Shown piece after piece: positions 48,814-57,294 of a DNA stretch of 64,000 bases. Source of the DNA: Sandaracinaceae bacterium (GTDB taxonomy: Bacteria > Myxococcota_A > Polyangia > Polyangiales > Houyiibacteriaceae); assembly GCA_016706685.1 (NCBI GenBank), contig JADJJE010000050.1, positions 65,585 to 129,584 on the forward strand, written 5' to 3'. The translations under genes and the position numbers were made by a program. The first letter of the stretch is position 1; each line of letters begins with the position of its first letter. The notes beneath the pieces were generated by a model, which was given only the letters and a program-made list of their open reading frames with translations, ran no database searches and was not told the origin of the DNA.

Positions 48814-49928
48814 CTACTCCTCCACGCAGTAGACCGAGTACTGCGAGTCGCAGGCGCGGTTCAGCGCGAACGACCAGGTGCTGTCGACGCCCGTGGTCAT
48901 ACCCACGATGCCGATCTCGCCGCTGTCGCTCGCCGTCCACCCCTCGCAGGTGGCCACGTCGTGCGGCGCATTTCCAGCGGTGAGGGTGTTGGTCCAAGCG
49001 AAGTCCTGCGTCACGAAGTCGCCGGTCTCGGTGCGAACGATGGCGGTGTCCAGCGTTCCGTCCGTGAAGTCGGCCCAGTTGTCGGCCACCACCACGGCGG
49101 GCTGTCCCGCCACCAGCATCACGTAGGGAACCGTGGCGGGCGTGATGCGCGACGAGGCCGCGTTGGTGGTCAGCGAGATCCACGCGCGGAACGTGCGGCC
49201 GAGCCCCGCGTTGTCGGCCAGCCCCTGACAGAACGCGTCAGCACCCGCGATGCCACCCAGGTTGCCGTTGGTCGCCACGCTGCTCACGAAGACGACGCGC
49301 GCGTCGATGCAGCTCCCACCCACGCAGGTGGTACCGCTGCCGCACTCCGCCTGGCTGCTGCAGCTGGTGGGACACGCCGGTCCCGCGCCGGAGCAGGCGA
49401 AGGGCAGGCACATGGTCCCTCCACGGTGAACTCATCGGGAGGGCACTCGGGGTCCGTGCCGTCGCAGAACTCGGCCACGTCGCACACCCCCGCGCTCGCG
49501 CGGCACTCCACCACCCCGCTGCCTCCGCCCTCGATGAAGCAGGCGCCGCTCACGCTGCACCGCTCGCACCCGCCGTCGCAGGCTCCGTCACAGCACACGC
49601 CGTCCGCGCAGAAGCCGCTGTCGCACTCGCCGCCATCGGAGCACGACGCCCCCAGCGGAGCGAGGCCCGCGTCGAAGCCCTGGTCGGTCTCGGGCCCCGC
49701 GTCCACGCCCACGTCGTCGGGCGTCCCGGCGTCCGCCCCCATGTCGTCGGGCGTCTCGGCGTCCAGGCCGGTGCCCTGGTCGTCCATCCCACCGCCCTGA
49801 TCGTCCATCCCACCGCCCCCGTCGATGGCCACGGCACTGTCGGGAGTCATGTCCACCGCGCCGCTTCCGCAGCCGGGCACGAGACCGAAAGCAATCAGGA
49901 ACACAGAGAGAACGCGCGTCACGAGCAA
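48814..49928 (-). pseudogene. Cys-rich DUF1554 lipoprotein, one frameshift
   Basis: Two frames join near 49415. The first starts at ATG 49928 with a signal and lipobox (AFGLVPGC), an Asp/Gly-rich linker (DDQGTGLDAETPDDMGAD) and a disulfide-rich domain (SCSDGGECDSGFCADGVCCD). The second continues LPFACSGAGPACPTSCSSQ into a DUF1554 domain: VFVSSVATNGNLGGIAGADA, FCQGLADNAGLGRTFRAWIS, ending SQYSVYCVEE. DUF1554 is found in extracellular proteins of these bacteria and leptospires, with a C-type-lectin-like fold. Total length is 2 mod 3, so one missing base explains the break; both halves look healthy, so error is likelier than decay. Confidence 0.75.
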
Positions 49929-50040
49929 CCTCCAGAGAGAACGTTGCCGAGGTAGTGCGCGGAGCTATCAGTTCGATCACGAAAATCAGCGCCGTCCCGC
50001 AGACCCCGTGCGACGCAAGCCATTGACGCCCCCCCGAGCA

Positions 50041-50062
50041 ACCTCTACATTTTCGTAGAGGT
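50041..50062. promoter_or_regulatory. Palindromic operator of the toxin-antitoxin operon
   Basis: Perfect 8-bp arms ACCTCTAC and GTAGAGGT separated by ATTTTC, placed 4 bases before the antitoxin ATG at 50067. Type II antitoxins with ribbon-helix-helix folds bind such palindromes to repress their own operon. The AT-rich centre stands out from the flanks. Confidence 0.7.
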
Positions 50063-50066
50063 CTAG

Positions 50067-50362
50067 ATGGCACTGCTCGCCAAGTTCAGATATCCGCCTA
50101 CGTCTCCGAAGAGACCCGCGCCTTGCTGGACGAGGCCACCGAGGCTCACGGCCTGAAGAAGGGTTACGTCATCGAGGAGGCACTGCTCCATCACCTCCTC
50201 GCCCTGCGTGAGCTGCCGAGCGACGTCGTGATCCCGGGCCGCATCACCCTCACGGAGGCCTCCGCGCGGCGTGTCGCCAAAGCGCTCGCGAGCCCGCAGA
50301 AGCCGACAGCGGCCATGCGAGCCCTGATGGCCGGTGATGACGGCGATGACGTCCCGGGCTGA
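50067..50362 (+). pseudogene. Antitoxin, ribbon-helix-helix type, apparent frameshift at the start
   Basis: The conserved part reads VQISAYVSEETRALLDEATE, AHGLKKGYVIEEALLHHLLA, a ribbon-helix-helix pattern. It ends in an acidic tail (AGDDGDDVPG) suited to neutralise a toxin. The natural start ATG 50067 is out of frame with it; inserting one base after ATGGC would give M-A-T-A-R-Q-V-Q-I-S, a typical antitoxin opening. In-frame TTG 50123 is the only other start and would remove the DNA-binding strand. So either a one-base error or a disabled antitoxin. It overlaps the GNAT toxin gene by 29 bases and follows the palindrome at 50041. Confidence 0.7.
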
Positions 50363-50900
50363 CTCGCAGCCGCTCGTCGTGCGGCGGCTGCTCGCCACGG
50401 ATGACCGGTCGGGGTTCCAGTCGGGCAACGTCGATCTCGACCGCTTTTTTCAGCGCTTTGCCGGTCAGAACCAATTCCGACACCACGTCGGGACCACCTG
50501 GGTGGCTCTCACCCGAGGGCGCATCGTCGGCTTCGTGACCGTGAGCGCGGCGCAGCTCGAGGTGGGCTTGTTGCCGGAGAAGGCGAGGAAGCGTCTGCCT
50601 GCGTATCCACTCCCCGTGCTGCGCCTGGCGCGCTTGGCCGTCTCGAATCAGGCCCAGGGCGCCGGCGTCGGCAGGGCGCTGCTGAGAGCCGTCTTCACCC
50701 TCGCGTGGCGGATGGCCGATGACCTGGGCTGCGTCGGGATCGTGGTGGACGCAAAACCGGAGGCGATCGGCTTCTACAAGACGCTTGGCTTCCAGGAGCT
50801 CGAACACCGCCAAGGGGGCCTTGGCGACAGACCCGAGCCAGTTCCCATGTTCCTGGAGCTCGCCGCAGTCCCAAAGCCTGCGGACCCGCCAGCCGGTTGA
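50334..50900 (+). CDS. GNAT family acetyltransferase toxin
   Basis: 188 residues from ATG 50334 (ATG 50346 is also possible). A GNAT core is clear: TTWVALTRGRIVGFVTVSAA, LPVLRLARLAVSNQAQGAGV with the acetyl-CoA loop QAQGAGVGRALLRA, and GIVVDAKPEAIGFYKTLGFQ. Fusion to an overlapping antitoxin gene with an acidic tail and an upstream palindrome matches TacT/AtaT-type type II systems, in which the toxin acetylates charged tRNAs. Family members have a conserved late Tyr, present here in FYKTLGF. Whether it is toxic depends on a functional antitoxin, which looks frameshifted here. Confidence 0.85.
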   Translation: MMTAMTSRADSQPLVVRRLLATDDRSGFQSGNVDLDRFFQRFAGQNQFRHHVGTTWVALTRGRIVGFVTVSAAQLEVGLLPEKARKRLPAYPLPVLRLARLAVSNQAQGAGVGRALLRAVFTLAWRMADDLGCVGIVVDAKPEAIGFYKTLGFQELEHRQGGLGDRPEPVPMFLELAAVPKPADPPAG

Positions 50901-51005
50901 GCGGCCGCCACTTTGTCAACGCACCCAGCAGGGAGTACGGTTCGGCCCTCCTCGGTCCCCCGCCTAGACTGCTTGCCCACCTCCGACGCTGACCAGCACG
51001 GCTCG

Positions 51006-52407
51006 ATGCGCCGCGTCATCGGACCCCTCGGGGCCTTGTCCATCGTGGCGGGCTCCATGCTGGGGTGGGCATCTTCGTGAGCCCGCCCGTGGTGGCGCAG
51101 CTGCTCAACGAGCCGTGGGCGTTCTTCGCCGTGTGGCTGCTGGGCGGCCTGTTCGCGCTGGCGGGCGCCTCGGCCTACGCCGAGCTGGGCGCGCGCTACC
51201 CGCGGGCCGGCGGCGACTACGTCTTCGTGCGCGAGGCGCTGGGTCCGTCGGCCGGCTTCGCCACGGGCTTCATGCTGTTCTCCTGCGTCTTCGCGGGCAG
51301 CATCGCCACGCTGGCGTCCATCTTGGCCACCGACCAGCTGCCCGGCCTGCTGGGCTTCCTGGGCGTCACCGTGCCGGCGCGCTTCACGCTGTTCGCGGGC
51401 ACGTCCATCGACAGCGGCCGCGTGCTGGGCCTGGTGTTCATCGTGCTGCTCACGGCCGTGAATCTGCGCGGCGCCAAGGCGGCCACCGTGCTGCAGGTCT
51501 GGACCACTGCCATCCCGCTGGTGGCCATGATCGCCATGGCAGGCTTCGCCATCACCAGCGGCGCCGCGGCCGAGCCCATCAGCGGGCCCGCACGGCACGC
51601 CCCCATCACGGCCGCCGCCGTGGGGCACGCGCTGGTGGTCATCTACTTCGCGTACTCCGGCTGGAACGCCATCGCCTACGTGGGCGGTGAGATCGCCCAC
51701 CCCGAGCGCACGCTTCCGCTAGGCCTCTTGGGCGGCACGGCGCTGGTGACGGCGCTCTACATGGTGGTGTGCGCCGCGTACGCGTCGGTGCTGGGCATGG
51801 ACGGCCTGGCCGCCGCCTCGGACGCCGGCATCGCCACGGCGGCGCTGTTCGACGTGCAGGCCATCCGCGTCGTGATCGCGTCGCTCATCGCCATCACCCT
51901 GCTCGGCTCGCTCAACGGGTCGGTGCTGGCCGGCGGTCGCATCGCCGTGGCCATGCGCCTGCCGGTGTGGGCAACAGCCCCGAGCGCGCGCTGGTGCTGC
52001 AAGGCGCGTTCGCCAGCCTCTTGCTGCTCACGGGCTCGTTCGAGCTGCTGCTCGAGCTCACCAGCATCGCCATGCTGCTCATCGGTGCCATGGCCGTGGT
52101 CTCGCTGTTCTTGCTGCGTCGCCGGCACGGCGCGCCCACCAGCTACCGCGCGCTCGGCTACCCCGCGCTGCCAGCCACCTATCTCGTGCTGGCCCTGTTC
52201 GTGGTGGTCATGTCCATCGCGCGCACCGTCACGGCCGTGCGCACCGAAGACGACACGTGGAAGGCCGCGCTTCCGCTGCTGGGCATCGGCGTGTTCGCGC
52301 TGTCGTTCGGCGCGCACCGCCTGGTGCTCAGCCGGCGCCGCTTCACCGAGCGCTTGTCAGCCGACGGGATCGGAGTGGAAGGAGTCGAGCCCAGCGTCGG
52401 AGATTGA
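51006..52407 (+). pseudogene. APC family amino acid permease, two frameshifts
   Basis: The natural start is ATG 51006 (MRRVIGPLGALSIVAGSMLG). One base is missing at about 51065, after which the main frame reads GIFVSPPVVAQLLNEPWAFF and runs through PRAGGDYVFVREALGPSAGF and LLTAVNLRGAKAATVLQVWT. Near 51970 a second missing base switches to GNSPERALVLQGAFASLLLL and on to the stop at 52407. Both breaks lie in G-runs (CTGGGGTGGG and TGTGGGC), and two one-base deletions fit the total length (1 mod 3). The restored protein has about 12 helices and about 468 residues, typical for LAT/APC transporters. It overlaps the diguanylate cyclase gene 3' end by 51 bases. Confidence 0.8.
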
Positions 52408-53592
52408 GACGCGGTTTCGCCCGCGCCCCTTCGACGAGTAGAGCGCCGTGTCGGCCGCGCGCAGCAGGTCTTCCGGGCCCGGCATGATGGCGGTGTCCAG
52501 CACCGCCACGCCGAAGCTGGCCGTGACGCTCACTTGCGGGCGCCCCTCGATGACCACGGGGGTGGCCCCCACCAGCTCGCGGCAGCGCTCGGCCACGTTC
52601 TCTGCCCCGTCGATGTCCGTGTCGGGCAGCAGCGCCCCGAACTCTTCGCCACCCAGCCGCGCGATCATGTCGGTGGCGCGCAGCGCCAGGCTCAGGCGCC
52701 TGGACGTCTCCTTGAGCACGATGTCGCCCACCGCGTGGCCGTGCTCGTCGTTGATGCGCTTGAAGTGGTCGAGGTCGATCATGATGCAGCTCAGCGGCCG
52801 ACCGTAGCGCGCTGACCGCCCGTGCTCGCGCGTGAGGTGCTCCATGAAGTGCCGCCGGTTGTAGAGCCCCGTGAGCGCGTCGGTGCGCGTCATGGCGCTG
52901 AGCGCAGCCTCGCGTGCCCGCAGGTCCTGGAGCAGCAGGTGGAACAGCGTCATGAGCAGCATGCTGACCGACGCCACGATGAACCACATGAGCCCGGACC
53001 AGAAGTGGGTGACGTTCGGGTCGTCGTGCGGCGACGAGTACAGCAACGGCGCATAGGGGATGATCCCCGCGAGGCGCGCCACCTCGGGCACCACCAAGCC
53101 GATGGCCACCGTGGCCACAGCCGTCCACGCGATGCGCGGCGGGAAGATGAGCAGGCCCAGCAGGCCGCTGCCCAGCAGCACCACCAGGAAGGGGCTGGTC
53201 ACGGGCCCCAGCAGGTACGCGGCGTACAAGTTGGGGAGCGCGTAGAGCTGCACCGTGAGGTGGCCCAGCCACGTGGGGCCACGGAAGCCGCGACGGATGA
53301 TGCCGACGGTGAGCGCCATGAGCGCACCCCAGACGATGGCATAGCCGATGAGGATGGACTGCGTGACGCGCAGCACGCGCATGTCGAACACCCAGCGCAG
53401 CGCTTCGGCGTGAAGCACGTACTGGCACACGCCCCAGTAGACCACCAGGAAAGGGACGACCAGCGCCTGGACCGCGAAGCAGCGCTCGGCCAGGGAGCGG
53501 TCGCGGAGCTGTGGTTCGGAGGACAGGCGGGGAGCATACCAGCGCGCTCTGCAGCGTGGCGAATGTGGGCGCATTCCGTACCTCTGCGCCAC
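52357..53592 (-). CDS. Membrane diguanylate cyclase (GGDEF)
   Basis: 411 residues. About six hydrophobic helices in the first 215 residues form a membrane sensor module (ALVVPFLVVYWGVCQYVL, SILIGYAIVWGALMALTVG, FWSGLMWFIVASVSMLLMTL). A GGDEF domain follows: TDALTGLYNRRHFMEHL near 235, IDLDHFKRINDEHGHAVGD with the metal Asp, and the signature RLGGEEFGALL near 310. RATD, five residues before GGEEF, is the c-di-GMP inhibitory I-site, so product feedback is expected. It makes c-di-GMP, controlling surface lifestyle. Start at ATG 53592; a later start is possible. Confidence 0.92.
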   Translation of the reverse strand: MAQRYGMRPHSPRCRARWYAPRLSSEPQLRDRSLAERCFAVQALVVPFLVVYWGVCQYVLHAEALRWVFDMRVLRVTQSILIGYAIVWGALMALTVGIIRRGFRGPTWLGHLTVQLYALPNLYAAYLLGPVTSPFLVVLLGSGLLGLLIFPPRIAWTAVATVAIGLVVPEVARLAGIIPYAPLLYSSPHDDPNVTHFWSGLMWFIVASVSMLLMTLFHLLLQDLRAREAALSAMTRTDALTGLYNRRHFMEHLTREHGRSARYGRPLSCIMIDLDHFKRINDEHGHAVGDIVLKETSRRLSLALRATDMIARLGGEEFGALLPDTDIDGAENVAERCRELVGATPVVIEGRPQVSVTASFGVAVLDTAIMPGPEDLLRAADTALYSSKGRGRNRVSISDAGLDSFHSDPVG

Positions 53593-53642
53593 AGCGAGGG
53601 CGTGATCGGCGGAGCCCGCGCTCTGTTATCCTGCGGCCCGTC

Positions 53643-54644
53643 ATGAACGCCACCAGCCCGAACACCGACACCGCGCGAACCTCGCGCCACATGCCCGACC
53701 CGAGCGTCTTCGACGACGAGGTGCCGCCCCTCGACGAGTCGGACCTGCTGACCCTGCCGCCGCTGGACGCGCGCAAGCTGGCCAGCGAGCTCCCCATCGG
53801 CACGCGCTTCAAGCTGCGCGAGACCATCACGCCCACGCAGTACGCGTTCCTGCAGGTCAACGGCTGCATCGTGTTCGCGCGCGTGACCACGGCGGCCGAG
53901 GTCGCCCGCGTGCTCGACGAGGTGGACCGGGTGGAGCAGAAGCTGCTGGCCGAGGGCATCGAGTCCATCTGCGGCGTGCCCGTGTGGTTCGGCACCGGCG
54001 CGGACGGCAAGCCCTTCCTGCAGCGCATGGGCTTCTCCTCGTACTACTCGGAGTGGCTCGAGTCCTTCGTGACCGACGCGCGCTTCGAGCCCATCCGCCG
54101 GCTCATCGGTGAGCACGCCCGCATCGGCACGCGCGAGAAGGACGGCGTGGTCTTCAACCGCTACGTCAACCTGCCGGGCAGCCTGCGTCCGGATCTGGCG
54201 TGGCACACCGACGCCCTGCGCGACGTGTTCTACAACCGCGAGATGCCCGGTCCCATGCTGAACGTGGGCTTCCACTTCGACCGCATCCGCCCCGAAGACG
54301 GCGGCCTGCGCGTGATCCCGCGCACGCACACGCAGAGCGCCTGGGACACCGTGTTCCACAAGGTGCACTTCGTGAGCAACGACGACGACCCGCGCGAGGT
54401 CATGGTGGAGACCTGGCCCGGTGACCTCACCGTGCACGACGGCCGCATGTGGCACCGCGTGAAGGGCTCGCCCTACGACGGCGCCCGCAGCCTGCGCCGC
54501 AGCATGTACGTCCCCTACGTGGTGGACGACTACCAGCCGAAGGACGCCAGCACCGCCACCAACGCGTACATGAAGGTGTTCGACGGCATCATGAAGGTGC
54601 GCGGCGCGGTGGCGAAGAAGAAGCAGCAGCAGGCCCGGCGCTGA
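53643..54644 (+). CDS. Phytanoyl-CoA dioxygenase (PhyH) family protein
   Basis: 333 residues from ATG 53643. Fe(II)/2-oxoglutarate oxygenase fold with HxD in LAWHTDALRDVFYN near residue 186, GFHFDRIRPEDGGLRVIPRT, and the distal His in HDGRMWHRVKGSP near 264-270, with the Arg that binds 2-oxoglutarate likely in the following SLRRSMYVPY. An N-terminal 60-residue segment is acidic. The family hydroxylates lipids, amino acids or natural products; the substrate is not deducible. It converges on the GH31 gene across a large palindromic repeat. Confidence 0.88.
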   Translation: MNATSPNTDTARTSRHMPDPSVFDDEVPPLDESDLLTLPPLDARKLASELPIGTRFKLRETITPTQYAFLQVNGCIVFARVTTAAEVARVLDEVDRVEQKLLAEGIESICGVPVWFGTGADGKPFLQRMGFSSYYSEWLESFVTDARFEPIRRLIGEHARIGTREKDGVVFNRYVNLPGSLRPDLAWHTDALRDVFYNREMPGPMLNVGFHFDRIRPEDGGLRVIPRTHTQSAWDTVFHKVHFVSNDDDPREVMVETWPGDLTVHDGRMWHRVKGSPYDGARSLRRSMYVPYVVDDYQPKDASTATNAYMKVFDGIMKVRGAVAKKKQQQARR

Positions 54645-54683
54645 GGGTCATGGGGCACCCACAGCTGAAGCCTGATCATTCTA

Positions 54684-55078
54684 CACATCTCGCGAGGAGG
54701 CCGATTGGCCTTGCTGCAAGGCTCCATGGGCACCCCCGGCTGGAAGCCGGGGGCAGCAAACCAGGCTTGGATCGGCATAAAGTCCCCTGCGGGGACTAGA
54801 TGGCTGGCAGCAGGGTTTGCCCTACCAAGGGTACTCAGACACAGCGTCCGGCCACCCTCGGTAGACCACACCCCATTGTCGACCACCCAGTCCGCCCAAA
54901 GGGCGGACTGAATGTGTCCGAGTACCCTTGGTAGAACGGCCCCCAACTTCACCGCCACTTAGTCCGCCCAAAGGGCGGACTTTCAGGTCGCCCAGGCCTG
55001 GTCTGCTGCCCCCGGCTTCCAGCCGGGGGTGCCCACAGGCCCTTGCAGCAAGGCCAATCGGCACCCTGGCGAGATGTG
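54684..55078. repeat. Large imperfect palindromic repeat element
   Basis: Two copies of a unit of about 114-118 bp in opposite orientation: 54684-54797 and the reverse complement at 54961-55078. Shared strings include CACATCTCGC, CCGATTGGCCTTGCTGCAAG, CACCCCCGGCTGGAAGCC and GGGGGCAGCA. Inside lies a second inverted pair, 54821-54843 and 54913-54935 (21 of 23 match; CTACCAAGGGTACTC). Three hairpins with AGTCC/GGACT ends sit at 54781-54797, 54889-54909 and 54961-54981. The whole can fold into one giant stem. It lies between two convergent genes, as does its relative at 8443-8865. No gene was found in 54645-55115. Confidence 0.85.
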
Positions 55079-55115
55079 TCGGATCGACAGGCGATGACGC
55101 CGACGGCCACGTCGC

Positions 55116-57242
55116 TCAAGGCAGCAGCGCGTCGCTGACGGCGCGCAGGTCGGCCCGGTCCACCCCCAGCGAGAACACGGGCGGCTGGCCAATGGGCGCA
55201 TCCACCATGACGGTCTGCCCGCCCGTGTGCATGTCGCCCGTCCACACGTGGAACCACGTGCCGGGCGGCAGATACACCTGCTTGGTGGTGGCCCCCTCGG
55301 CGACCACGGGCGCCACCAAGAGCGTGTCGCCCAGCATGAACTGGTCGGCCACGGTGCGGCTCGCGTCGTCGCCCGGGAACACCAGCGTGAGGTGCCGCAG
55401 CATGGGCAGCGAGGTGTTGGCGGCCTCGGCGGCCAGCGCCATGAGCTCGGGCAGGAGCAGCTCGTGGATGCGTGCGAAGCGCCGGAAGTGCGCGGTGGTC
55501 TCGGCGTCGCCGTCCCAGTTCCAGTTGAGCGAGCGCTTGAGGCCCTCGTGCGTGCGCATGATGGGCGTGAACGCGCCCAGCTCGCACCAGCGCAGCCAGA
55601 GCTCCTTGGTGCTGGGCCCGCCGCTGAAGCCCGCGATGTCGTGCGTGACGAAGGGCATGCCCGTGAGCCCCAGGTTGATCATGGCCGGCACCACCGTGGG
55701 CAGGCCGTCGCTGGGCAGGAAGTCGGCCTCTTGGTCGCCGATCCACACGATCTGCGCCACGCCCTGCTCGCCCGCCCAGCCCGAGCGCGTGAACACGGCC
55801 CAGTCGCCGTCGGGGCGCTCTTCCTCGAAGACCTCGCGCGAGAGCCGGTGCCACTCGGTGGGGAAGGTGTTGTGCGCCAGCATGGGGTCGCGCCCGGTGC
55901 TGAGCACCGCGTCGATGGGCGCCCACTCGCCGAAGTCCGCCATCCAGCCATCCATGCCGTAGGTGGTGATCATCGCGCGCAGGAAGCCCTTGATGTACTC
56001 GCCCGTGGCCGGGTTGGTGAAGTCCGGCGAGACCGCGCGGCTCGCGGCCGGAGACGTGAACTCGTACGGTGCTCCATCGGAATCGAGCGCGACGAGGCCC
56101 TGCTCGATCATGTCCGCGGCGTGGTCCGACAGGTCCAGCTGCACGAACGGGTTGGCGTAGCCCAGGAAGCGAATGCCGCGCCCGTGCAGCGTCTCGATCA
56201 TGCCGGCGAGGTCGGGGTAGAGCACGTCGTCGGCGGTCCAGCGATACTGCACGCCGACGTCTTCCCCCGAGGTCACGAACTCGCGCTTCCCCGTCCAGTC
56301 CTGCGCCCACAGCGCGGTGAAGGGCACCTGCGCGGCCTCGAGCGCGTCGGCTTCGGCCAGCACGTCATCCGTACCCCCCTGGATGCCCACCCACGGACCA
56401 AAGCCCCACGCAGGGGGCGACTGCGAGCGGCCGAAGTGGTCGCCCACCTCGCGGATGACGTCGCGCGCGCTCGGGCCGTGCAGCAGCACCAGGTCGGCCG
56501 CCTGTGCGCTGTGCACTTCCACGCGCATCACCTCCATGTCGTCGGCGCACACGTCCACCGAGACGCGCGCCTCGGTCTCGAGCGCCACGCCGAAGCCGCG
56601 CGCGTCCAGCCAGTAGGGCACCGGGAAGTAGGTGCTGTGCGCGTTGCCCATGAGCGGCAGGCCGCCGGTGCGCCCGATGCCCTGTTCTTCCACGAACAAG
56701 TCGAACGCCTCGCCGCGCTGGTCGGTGGCGTTGTACTGCGCGCCGAAGCCCAGGAACGTGGCGTCTTCGTCGCAAGAGAGGCGCAGCTCGGTGGTGGTGA
56801 AGTCCGGCAGCCCCGTGAGCACCAGCCGCGCGCGCGTGCGCTCGCCGGCCTCCACCACGCTCACGTCGAGCGTGCCGCGCACGTCGCGCTGCTCGCTGGC
56901 CCGAAGGGCGATGTGCACACCCGCCTCGTCACTGGTGATGCCCGTGATCTGGTCCAGCGTGGCGCGCGCGTCCTCGCTGTCCACGAAGTCGTAGCCGCCG
57001 AAGAGCGAGCGCGTGCTGGTGGTGTTGGCCACTGCGGCGATGCCGGCCGCGCGCGCGTGGAAGAGTGTGTGGGCGCCTGCCAGGATGGTGATGGCGCCGT
57101 CGTCCGCGACCACGACGGAGGTGCCGTCGCTCAGCTCGAAGCTGCCCGTGGTCGGCGCGCTGTTGCCGCAACCGAGGTGGGCGCAGCACGAGAGGGCGAA
57201 AAGTGCGATGGCGGTGGACGGTCGATGCGGCAGGAGGCTCAT
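55116..57242 (-). CDS. GH31 family glycosidase, lipoprotein
   Basis: A 708-residue lipoprotein (ALSCCAHLGC lipobox). N-terminal beta-sandwich with GFGAQYNATDQRGEAFDLFV and NAHSTYFPVPYWLDARGFGV. The (beta/alpha)8 barrel carries FTALWAQDWTGKREFVTSGE, the nucleophile in DGWMADFGEW (Asp436) and the acid/base in IVWIGDQEADF (Asp503), then FVTHDIAGFSG. DFGE and GDQ, together with the QDW-GKR segment, resemble the sulfoquinovosidase YihQ branch more than classic alpha-glucosidases with DMNE; substrate is not proven. Outer-membrane or periplasmic alpha-glycoside hydrolysis is expected. Divergent from the expansin-like gene, 52 bases apart. Confidence 0.9.
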   Translation of the reverse strand: MSLLPHRPSTAIALFALSCCAHLGCGNSAPTTGSFELSDGTSVVVADDGAITILAGAHTLFHARAAGIAAVANTTSTRSLFGGYDFVDSEDARATLDQITGITSDEAGVHIALRASEQRDVRGTLDVSVVEAGERTRARLVLTGLPDFTTTELRLSCDEDATFLGFGAQYNATDQRGEAFDLFVEEQGIGRTGGLPLMGNAHSTYFPVPYWLDARGFGVALETEARVSVDVCADDMEVMRVEVHSAQAADLVLLHGPSARDVIREVGDHFGRSQSPPAWGFGPWVGIQGGTDDVLAEADALEAAQVPFTALWAQDWTGKREFVTSGEDVGVQYRWTADDVLYPDLAGMIETLHGRGIRFLGYANPFVQLDLSDHAADMIEQGLVALDSDGAPYEFTSPAASRAVSPDFTNPATGEYIKGFLRAMITTYGMDGWMADFGEWAPIDAVLSTGRDPMLAHNTFPTEWHRLSREVFEEERPDGDWAVFTRSGWAGEQGVAQIVWIGDQEADFLPSDGLPTVVPAMINLGLTGMPFVTHDIAGFSGGPSTKELWLRWCELGAFTPIMRTHEGLKRSLNWNWDGDAETTAHFRRFARIHELLLPELMALAAEAANTSLPMLRHLTLVFPGDDASRTVADQFMLGDTLLVAPVVAEGATTKQVYLPPGTWFHVWTGDMHTGGQTVMVDAPIGQPPVFSLGVDRADLRAVSDALLP

Positions 57243-57294
57243 TTCGATACGGTACGCGATGCGCGGCCCGAGTGTGACCCGCTAGACTCGCGGG

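Noticed and set aside
53600..54200. Second GGDEF-like or sensor gene upstream of the PhyH gene
   Set aside because: Only shadow frames are present; the PhyH frame from 53643 explains the region.
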